From NCBI RefSeq assembly GCF_023555495.1, contig NZ_JALCZO010000003.1, forward strand, positions 558,001 to 622,000: a DNA stretch of 64,000 bases. The letters are read 5' to 3'. Origin of the DNA: Polaribacter sp. Z022 (lineage in GTDB: Bacteria; Bacteroidota; Bacteroidia; Flavobacteriales; Flavobacteriaceae). Of the stretch, positions 58,043-64,000 are shown in pieces. A program made the translations under genes and the position numbers. Under the pieces are notes generated by a model. That model saw nothing but the letters and a program-made list of their open reading frames with translations, searched no databases and was not told the origin of the DNA. Position 1 is the stretch's first letter; every line of letters begins with the position of its first letter.

Positions 58043-59053
58043 TTAGATTACTTGAAAACCAAAAGCATAAGGATCATCTTCGGTATCTATTGTAATTGTA
58101 TTCTGCCCAAAAACTTTTGCCCAACCTTTTATACTTGGTATAATTGCTATTTTACCATCTAAGGTAGTTTCATTTTCTATACAACCAACAAATTTACTTC
58201 CAATAAAACTTTCATGAATAAATTCTTCGCCCACTTTTAATTTTCCTTTGGCAAATAATTGTGCTAATCTTGCAGAGGTTCCTGTTCCACAAGGGCTTCT
58301 ATCTATTGCTTTATCTCCATAAAAAACAGCATTTCTTCCATGAGAAGTTTTATCTATAGGAGTGCCTGTCCATAACAAATGACTCACATTTTTTATAGAA
58401 TCGTTTTCTGGATGTACAAATAAATTTGGATATTTTTCATTAATTCGATCTCTAACTACTTGCGAATATTGTATGATTTTAGAGGCTGTAAAATCTTGAA
58501 TTCCACTAAAATTTTTCTGAGGATCTACAATTGCATAATAATTTCCACCATAAGAAACATCAAAAGTAATTTCTCCTAATTCTGGACAATCTATTGTTAA
58601 ATTTTCTGCAGCTAAATAGCTTTTAACATTGGTAAGTTTTACCCAATCTACTTTTTTATTAGTCTGTTTATATACTATTTCTACCAAACCTGCAGGAGCT
58701 TCCATTTTTATTTTTCCTGGGATTTTTGGTCTAATTAACCCTTCTTCAATAGCAATAGTTATAGTACCAATTGTGCCATGACCACACATAGGTAAACATC
58801 CAGAAGTTTCTATAAATAAAATAGCAAAGTCGTTTTCTGAATTGTGTGGTGGATATAATATAGAACCACTCATCATATCATGACCTCTTGGTTCAAACAT
58901 TAAACCTTTACGTATCCAATCATATTCTTTTAAAAAATGTTGACGTTTTTCGCTCATTGATTTTCCAATCAATTTTGGACCTCCATTTTTTATCACTCTT
59001 ACTGGGTTTCCACAAGTATGAGCATCTATACAAACAAAAGTATGCTTACTCAT
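58043..59053 (-). CDS. 4-hydroxyproline 2-epimerase (proline racemase family)
   Basis: 336 residues from the ATG at 59053, one base after the aldehyde dehydrogenase stop. An upstream start at 59092 would overlap that gene by 38 bases and add 13 residues with no family match. IDAHTCGNPVRV, FEPRGHDMMSG, LPMCGHGT (Cys90) and DRSPCGTGTSA (Cys255) give the Cys/Cys pair of proline racemases and 4-Hyp epimerases; the operon partners make trans-4-hydroxy-L-proline to cis-4-hydroxy-D-proline the expected reaction. Cytosolic, no cofactor. Compare the Cys/Thr paralogue at 44247-45314. Confidence 0.92.
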   Translation of the reverse strand: MSKHTFVCIDAHTCGNPVRVIKNGGPKLIGKSMSEKRQHFLKEYDWIRKGLMFEPRGHDMMSGSILYPPHNSENDFAILFIETSGCLPMCGHGTIGTITIAIEEGLIRPKIPGKIKMEAPAGLVEIVYKQTNKKVDWVKLTNVKSYLAAENLTIDCPELGEITFDVSYGGNYYAIVDPQKNFSGIQDFTASKIIQYSQVVRDRINEKYPNLFVHPENDSIKNVSHLLWTGTPIDKTSHGRNAVFYGDKAIDRSPCGTGTSARLAQLFAKGKLKVGEEFIHESFIGSKFVGCIENETTLDGKIAIIPSIKGWAKVFGQNTITIDTEDDPYAFGFQVI

Positions 59054-59054
59054 T

Positions 59055-60629
59055 TTACTTTGATCTAATTCCGTCTTTAATTCTAAAAACACCTAATGGA
59101 TTTTCATCTTGTAACTCTTTTGGCAACAAATTATTTGGCCAATCTTGATAACTAAATGGCCTTACCCAACGTTTAATAGAATTAATTCCTACTGCAGTAA
59201 ATCTACTATCTGTAGATGCAGGATAAGGACCTCCATGAACCATAGATTCACAAACCTCAACACCTGTAGGAACTCCGTTAAAAATAATACGACCTACTCT
59301 ATTTTGTAGAGCAGCAATTATTGCTGGATAATCAGAAACTTCATTATCGTCAGAAATTACTGTACCTGTTAACTGCCCTTCTAATTTAGAAATTACAGTT
59401 TCTAATTCTGATAGGTTATTACACTGAACAACCATAGAAAAGGGTCCAAACACTTCTAAATGTAAGGTTGGATTTGCTAAAAATTCTTCTCCAGAAACAC
59501 TTACAATTGTTTGTTCTGCATAATTGTTTTCTACTTCTGATGTAAAATTAGCTGTAACAGAAACATTTGCTTGAGAAATTACTTTTTCTTTATTGTTTAC
59601 ATATCCGTTTTTGATATTTGGATGCAACATACAAGAAGGATTCATTTCCATAATTTCTTGTGAGAGATTATTTATAAAACTAGATAAAGCATCACTTTTT
59701 ACACCCAATAACAAACCAGGATTTGTACAAAATTGACCAGTTCCTAAAGTTATAGAACTAGCATATATTTTTGCAATTGCTTCATTTCTATTTTCTAGCG
59801 CTTTTGGTAAAATTACTACTGGGTTTATACTACCCATTTCTGCAAAAACAGGAATTGGTTCTTCTCTTTTAGAAGCTAAATCTAACAAAGCTCTTCCTCC
59901 TTTTATACTTCCTGTAAACCCTACTGCTTTTACATCTGGATGTGAAACTAATTGTTGACCAACCTCTATTCCACTAGAATTTAAATTTGAAAAAACACCA
60001 TTTGGCATACCAGTTTTTTGAGCTGCAATAATTATTGCAGATGCTACTAACTCTCCTGTACCTGCATGCATAGGGTGGGATTTTACAATTACAGGACAAC
60101 CAGCTGCTAATGCTGCTGCTGTATCTCCTCCAGCTGTTGAATATGCTAATGGAAAATTACTTGCTCCAAAAACAACAACTGGTCCTAAAGGAATTAACAT
60201 TTTTCTGATGTCAGGTTTTGGCATAGGTTCTCTATTTGGCTGTGCAACATCAATAGTTGCTTCTACCCAAGAACCTTCTGCTACTAAATTTGCAAAACTT
60301 CTTAATTGCCCAACAGTTCTAGCTCTTTCTCCTTTTGCTCTTCCTTCTGGCAAACCAGTTTCTGAACAATATGTTTGAATCAATAAATTATCTAAAGCTA
60401 AAATTTCATCTGCAATTGTATTTAAAAAAGCAGCTTTTCTTTCTCCAGAAACTTCTCTAAATTCTTTAAATGCTTCAGAAGATAATGCCACAGCTTCATT
60501 AATTTCGCTTGAAGTTGCTTCTGTAAAAACAGTTGTATTTTCTTCATTCAATTCTGGATTGAAAGTAGTGTAGGTAATGGTTCCTTTTGCTGAAAATTTC
60601 TTTCCAATAGAGTTTTTTCCTGAAATCAT
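59055..60629 (-). CDS. Alpha-ketoglutaric semialdehyde (2,5-dioxopentanoate) dehydrogenase
   Basis: 524 residues of the aldehyde dehydrogenase superfamily, in the branch with an N-terminal SGKNSIG and a long C-terminus (SFQYQDWPNNLLP-like ending, here PFSYQDWPNNLLPKELQ) typical of KGSADH. Active-site residues are Asn158 (VFGASNFP), Glu264 (FAEMGSINP) and Cys301 (GTGQFCTNPG); the segment SHPMHAGTGELV suggests NADP+ binding. It oxidises 2-oxoglutarate semialdehyde to 2-oxoglutarate, the final step of 4-Hyp catabolism. Operon position 2, 73 bases after the deaminase gene. Confidence 0.92.
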   Translation of the reverse strand: MISGKNSIGKKFSAKGTITYTTFNPELNEENTTVFTEATSSEINEAVALSSEAFKEFREVSGERKAAFLNTIADEILALDNLLIQTYCSETGLPEGRAKGERARTVGQLRSFANLVAEGSWVEATIDVAQPNREPMPKPDIRKMLIPLGPVVVFGASNFPLAYSTAGGDTAAALAAGCPVIVKSHPMHAGTGELVASAIIIAAQKTGMPNGVFSNLNSSGIEVGQQLVSHPDVKAVGFTGSIKGGRALLDLASKREEPIPVFAEMGSINPVVILPKALENRNEAIAKIYASSITLGTGQFCTNPGLLLGVKSDALSSFINNLSQEIMEMNPSCMLHPNIKNGYVNNKEKVISQANVSVTANFTSEVENNYAEQTIVSVSGEEFLANPTLHLEVFGPFSMVVQCNNLSELETVISKLEGQLTGTVISDDNEVSDYPAIIAALQNRVGRIIFNGVPTGVEVCESMVHGGPYPASTDSRFTAVGINSIKRWVRPFSYQDWPNNLLPKELQDENPLGVFRIKDGIRSK

Positions 60630-60702
60630 ATTTACTTATTTTTTAAATGTTTTTTTTCAAATTTACTGGTTTGTAAACTACTTTTATTGAATATTGAAAG
60701 GC

Positions 60703-61659
60703 TTAACCTATTAAGTCCAGAACTTCAAGCCTTTCTTTTGCCAGAATATATCTTGCACGAACATCATCAATTTGCTGTTGCGTTAATTTCTTACCAAAAG
60801 TACGAAGCCCCCCAGCAACATCATTATGATGAATTCCCATAGCAAGCTTTAGATATTCCATAAGCAAAGGTTGTGCATCTAAATATGATAATGAATTTAA
60901 AGCTTGAGAAATTTTGTTTGCTTCAGCCCATTTTCCATTTAAAACATACTCTTGCATAGTAACACTTGCTTTTGGAAAGATAGTTCCAACACCTGTAATA
61001 CCACCACTTGCTCCAGCAAGTCCTGCATATACAGTGACTGTATCTACTCCTGCCAAAATTTTTAAATCTTTATTCTCTAACAATAAGGTTTCAATTATTG
61101 AAACATCTATAGTCGAAATTTTTAGAGCAGTTACCTGAGGAAGAACAGCAAGTCTTTTAAGAAGATCTGTTGAGAGCGCATGATAACCAGCTGCATCAGG
61201 ATTGTTATAAGGCATAATTGTTACGCCTACATCTTTTGCAGTGGTTTCTGAAAGTGCATAATACTCATACATTTCTTTTTCAGAAGGAATTGCCTTGGTT
61301 TTTGGTGGCATAACCATGACTGTATCAACTCCAACTGTTGCAAGTCCTTCTACTATTTTGGCAAGTTCTTCTTTAGTTTCTGCTGCTGCTCCACTAATTA
61401 ACGGTACATTGTATTCTTTAGCAACTTCAGAAAGAGATTTAAGTAAAGAAAGACGTTGATTGGTACTTAGATAGCTATTTTCTCCCAAAGTTCCAGAACC
61501 AACAAGTCCACTCATTCTGCTTCCACCTTTACCTTGAACTTTTAAAATACCTGCAGCCTGTTTTTGAGTTGTATCAAAGTCAATTTCAAGTAAGCCAGAT
61601 TTTGACTCTTTTAACCATGTAAACACTGCTGGCATTACACCATCCCATTGTATGCTCAT
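60703..61659 (-). CDS. DapA-family enzyme, probable delta1-pyrroline-4-hydroxy-2-carboxylate deaminase
   Basis: 318 residues forming a class I aldolase barrel. LVGSGTLGENSYLS is the GTTGE-like substrate loop, Tyr151 lies in IMPYNNPDAAG and the Schiff-base Lys180 in VTALKISTID. DapA-family members act on 2-keto acids; in hydroxyproline operons the family provides the deaminase converting delta1-pyrroline-4-hydroxy-2-carboxylate to 2-oxoglutarate semialdehyde, which fits the adjacent dehydrogenase. It is the first gene of the minus-strand operon, with a 145-base divergent gap to an AraC regulator. Confidence 0.9.
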   Translation of the reverse strand: MSIQWDGVMPAVFTWLKESKSGLLEIDFDTTQKQAAGILKVQGKGGSRMSGLVGSGTLGENSYLSTNQRLSLLKSLSEVAKEYNVPLISGAAAETKEELAKIVEGLATVGVDTVMVMPPKTKAIPSEKEMYEYYALSETTAKDVGVTIMPYNNPDAAGYHALSTDLLKRLAVLPQVTALKISTIDVSIIETLLLENKDLKILAGVDTVTVYAGLAGASGGITGVGTIFPKASVTMQEYVLNGKWAEANKISQALNSLSYLDAQPLLMEYLKLAMGIHHNDVAGGLRTFGKKLTQQQIDDVRARYILAKERLEVLDLIG

Positions 61660-61804
61660 AATTCTGTTTTTATTGAAAGTAAAATTAAAGAGTTAACAAA
61701 TACTAAAATAAGATTAAATTATTCACTTTAGATATTATATTATCCTTAATAGAATATAATTTTGTATTATTGAATAATTTTAGATTAAAATAGATCTTTA
61801 TAAA

Positions 61805-62644
61805 ATGAAAGTTTTACCATTTAAAATTCCGAAACCAGAAAATAACGCCTTAATTTATCAGGAAGATATTGAAGTTGTTTTTTATGACAAATTACATCAA
61901 CATGATGAAATTCAGATTAGTTTTATTGAAAAAGGAAATGGAACTTTATTAGTAGGTGATAAAATTTCTAGCTATTCTGAAAATGATATTTTTATTATTG
62001 GAAGCAATTTACCTCATGCTTTTAAAAGTGATAAAAATACGGAAGAAACCTCTAAAATGTTGAGTATATTTTTTTCTAAATCTTCTTTTGGAGCTTCTTT
62101 TTTTGAATTAAATGAGCTTACAGAAATAAAACATTTCTTATCTAAAGCTTTACAAGGTTTGGTTATTAAAACGCATAAAAAAGATATTATAAAAAACTTT
62201 CTAAAACTAAAAGATGCTTCTAAATTAGAAAGGTTCATTTTGTTTTTAGAAATATTAAAAGTTTTTTCTAATGCTAAATCTTTACCACTTTCTTCGTTTG
62301 TTTACCATAAAAAATACTCTGATATAGAGGGTAAAAGAATGCGTAATGTTTTTGAATTTACTATAGAAAATTCAAATCAAAAAATAACTTTAGAAGATAT
62401 TGCAAGTGTAGCTAATATGACCAAAAATGCTTTTTGTAAATATTTTAAAAAACGAACCAACAAAACATACATTCGTTTTTTAACAGAAATAAGAATTGAA
62501 AATGCTTGTAAATTATTGAATTCTGACAAAGATTTATCTATCAATGAAGTAGCTTTTAAATCTGGTTTTAACAACATTTCTAACTTTAACAGACAGTTTA
62601 AAGAGATTAAAAAAGCAACACCACTTTCTTATAGAAGTTTATAA
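61805..62644 (+). CDS. AraC-family regulator with cupin-like sensor domain
   Basis: 279 residues. The N-terminal ~150 residues are cupin-like (YDKLHQHDEIQISFIEKGNGTLLVGD, DIFIIGSNLPHAFKSD), and the C-terminus holds two HTH motifs (ITLEDIASVANMTKNAFCKYF; SINEVAFKSGFNNISNFNRQFK). It is divergent from the hydroxyproline operon and is its most likely regulator, perhaps sensing hydroxyproline or an intermediate. The AT-rich 145-base gap has no perfect dyad that I can assign. Its 3' end overlaps the convergent MmcQ/YjbR gene by 6 bases. Confidence 0.88.
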   Translation: MKVLPFKIPKPENNALIYQEDIEVVFYDKLHQHDEIQISFIEKGNGTLLVGDKISSYSENDIFIIGSNLPHAFKSDKNTEETSKMLSIFFSKSSFGASFFELNELTEIKHFLSKALQGLVIKTHKKDIIKNFLKLKDASKLERFILFLEILKVFSNAKSLPLSSFVYHKKYSDIEGKRMRNVFEFTIENSNQKITLEDIASVANMTKNAFCKYFKKRTNKTYIRFLTEIRIENACKLLNSDKDLSINEVAFKSGFNNISNFNRQFKEIKKATPLSYRSL

Positions 62645-63007
62645 TTCTTCTAACTCTTTTTGTAGTTTTTTTGTTAAACCTTTTACAACCATATCATAAG
62701 AATGGTTTATAAGTTCTCTTGCTAAATCATCAGAAACATCACTAGTGTTTAAAGTTACTGTGTTCCATAAACGTTTGTTCATATGCCAACCAGCATTAAC
62801 TCCTTCATATGTTTCACGTAGTTCTATAGCTTTGTCTGGATCGCATTTTACATTCATTTTTTGCTCTCCTTTTTCCCAATTGTTTAAACCTGTAAGTAAA
62901 AACATTTTGTTCATTACCTTAAAAACCAAAGTAACATCATCAAAAGGAAAATGTTCTGTAACTCCTTTTTTTGCAATACAAAAATCTCTAAGTTGTTCTA
63001 TGTGCAT
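62639..63007 (-). CDS. MmcQ/YjbR-family protein
   Basis: 122 residues. MHIEQLRDFCIAKKGVTEHFPF, DVTLVFKVMNKMFLL, NVKCDPDKAIELRETYEGVNAGWHMNKRLW and DDLARELINHSYDMVVKGL cover the whole small CyaY-like fold of this family, sometimes annotated as DNA-binding. The function is not established. It is last of a minus-strand trio with a small membrane protein and a cyclase-family gene. Confidence 0.9.
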   Translation of the reverse strand: MHIEQLRDFCIAKKGVTEHFPFDDVTLVFKVMNKMFLLTGLNNWEKGEQKMNVKCDPDKAIELRETYEGVNAGWHMNKRLWNTVTLNTSDVSDDLARELINHSYDMVVKGLTKKLQKELEEL

Positions 63008-63036
63008 TAGTTTGCTATTTAGAAAAATAGTAATAA

Positions 63037-63273
63037 TTATTTTTTAAAGGATTTATAAATAACAAATCCAAAAGAAATAACACCAAAAATTAATAAAAAA
63101 TATTTAAATAATTCTATTGTTAAATACAACCCAAAACCTTTACTAGAATTACTATTTTGTATCTTTATTAAAATAGAATTTACTTTATTTGAATTTATTA
63201 TAAAAAAATAAAGCATCCATGAAACTATAGATAATACAAGTACTTTTAATAACTTGATATTAAATTCATGCAT
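63037..63273 (-). CDS. Small two-helix membrane protein of unknown function
   Basis: 78 residues with two hydrophobic helices (about 8-27 and 52-71), the second ending KSFKK, joined by a polar loop rich in Asn and Ser. I recognise no family. The start is 4 bases after the cyclase-family gene and the stop 29 bases before the MmcQ/YjbR gene, so it is probably a real, co-transcribed gene; composition resembles its neighbours. Confidence 0.55.
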   Translation of the reverse strand: MHEFNIKLLKVLVLSIVSWMLYFFIINSNKVNSILIKIQNSNSSKGFGLYLTIELFKYFLLIFGVISFGFVIYKSFKK

Positions 63274-63277
63274 AAAC

Positions 63278-64000
63278 CTATTTTAAAATTTCATACAATA
63301 CAGGTTTGCTTGGTGTAGCGTCATTTTCAAAAGGAGCAATCATTAAATTTAATAAATACTCTCCATCTTCTACTTCATTTGGTACGTATATAAATTCTGT
63401 AATAGTTGCATCCATTCTTACTTCTCCATCTGTATTCCAAAAAGCATTGTGAGATAAAAGTCTTCCTCCATCTTTTTCTTTATCTACAGATGGTAAATCA
63501 ACTAACAAGTGTTTTATTCCTTTTTCTCTTAAATAAATAGCAGCTTTTTCTGATAAATAAGTTGGATTCGTATTAAAATATTTCATACTCTTTTTTTCCT
63601 CTAAATTTGGTAAAGTACGTATTACAATAGCATCTCTTTTCTTATTTTTTAAGGCATTTTTTAATTGTTTTACTCCTATTATAAAATCGCCATTATGAAA
63701 TAATGGAGCAATGGTTACAACCTCTGCTAAAAAAATAAAATACTTTAAATTTTTATTTACAGAGTGCATTTCTTTGGTAATATGCCCCACACATTCTGTA
63801 TGCGTAACATGAGAGTGAGGATTAAAAGTGATGTCATTAAAATTAACTACTGCACCATTTGCAACACTTACTTCATAATCATCATACTTAACAACTTCAA
63901 TCTTAGGATCTTCTACACCCCAAGCATTTATTTTGTCTTTAGACATGTCAATAGGAATAGAAATATCTATAGGATTAGAAATATCTACTTCTATTTTCCT
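63278..64000 (-). CDS. Cyclase-family (KynB-like) metal hydrolase, N-terminus outside window
   Basis: The frame is open through the right edge: codons upstream of the internal ATG at 63946 read IEVDISNPIDISIPID, the expected N-terminal segment of the family, so the start lies beyond base 64000. FNPHSHVTHTECVGHI is the HxxxH metal-binding motif (HxGTHxD in arylformamidases), and IKHLLVDLPSVDKEKDGGRLLSHNAFW the second conserved region. Family members hydrolyse cyclic amides, esters or N-formylkynurenine; the substrate is unknown. It leads the trio with the small membrane protein and MmcQ/YjbR. Confidence 0.85.
   Translation of the reverse strand, partial: RKIEVDISNPIDISIPIDMSKDKINAWGVEDPKIEVVKYDDYEVSVANGAVVNFNDITFNPHSHVTHTECVGHITKEMHSVNKNLKYFIFLAEVVTIAPLFHNGDFIIGVKQLKNALKNKKRDAIVIRTLPNLEEKKSMKYFNTNPTYLSEKAAIYLREKGIKHLLVDLPSVDKEKDGGRLLSHNAFWNTDGEVRMDATITEFIYVPNEVEDGEYLLNLMIAPFENDATPSKPVLYEILK

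Noticed and set aside
59054..59092. Upstream ATG for the 4-hydroxyproline epimerase
   Set aside because: It would overlap the aldehyde dehydrogenase gene by 38 bases and add 13 residues not seen in the family; the ATG at 59053 gives the normal N-terminus and a 1-base gap.

Overview
The window is AT-rich and gene-dense and looks like chromosomal DNA of a marine member of the Flavobacteriaceae (Polaribacter-like; the genus is a guess from gene content, not measured). Supporting signs are Bacteroidetes-type promoters (TAnnTTTG with an upstream TTG), many short lipoprotein signals ending in a lipobox Cys, a GYDIA-family GHMP kinase beside a class II HMG-CoA reductase, SGLT-type sugar uptake, and several palindromic intergenic repeats of a kind I associate with flavobacteria. 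I found 54 protein genes (both terminal ones incomplete), one tRNA-Leu(UAG), and a set of terminators, promoters, operators and repeats. No gap between genes exceeds 300 bases.

Layout. 1-2.5 kb: tail of a beta-helix polysaccharide lyase-like protein and a GH30 glycosidase. 2.5-4.2 kb: an AraC regulator and a DHFR-like reductase bounded by two structured, attC-like inverted repeats (a possible gene cassette). 4.2-8.9 kb: a thioredoxin-like protein, a flavoprotein, and the mevalonate-pathway pair GHMP kinase and HMG-CoA reductase, the latter fused to a DinB/DUF1569-like domain. 9-14.6 kb: DPP IV and two POT peptide transporters. 14.7-22.8 kb: housekeeping genes (ComEC, NlpC/P60, LpxB, SurE, Prc, a thioesterase). 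22.9-28.8 kb: a galactose locus with a vSGLT-like symporter, a GntR-type regulator, galM, galK and galT. 28.8-34.4 kb: tRNA-Leu, an M20 dipeptidase, an S9 peptidase and an M1 peptidase. 34.4-43.2 kb: PPIase, a BlaI/M56 pair with a clear promoter-operator, DUF4407, PhnA, GNAT, a SelT/W/H-like protein, adenine deaminase and an S37-type peptidase.

43.3-62.6 kb holds the most interesting content: two convergent operons that together look like a system for collagen-specific residues. The plus-strand operon encodes a pyrroline-2-carboxylate reductase-like protein, a trans-3-hydroxyproline dehydratase (Cys/Thr active site), a YgjK-like GH63 glucosidase lipoprotein, a 1011-residue fusion (APH-type kinase, M23 domain, class III phospho-lyase of the hydroxylysine/ethanolamine-phosphate type), and a GH2 beta-galactosidase lipoprotein. 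The minus-strand operon encodes a complete trans-4-hydroxyproline route to 2-oxoglutarate (4-Hyp epimerase, FAD dehydrogenase, DapA-family deaminase, 2-oxoglutarate semialdehyde dehydrogenase) with two Xaa-Pro peptidases, a DUF3781 protein and 5-formyl-THF cyclo-ligase; a divergent AraC regulator sits at its head. Collagen contains 3-Hyp, 4-Hyp and hydroxylysine carrying Glc(alpha1-2)Gal(beta). Each chemical step for these residues has a candidate enzyme here, and released galactose could feed the galactose locus. This assignment is inferred from family membership and context. No collagenase, and no transporter specific for hydroxyproline or hydroxylysine, lies within the window.
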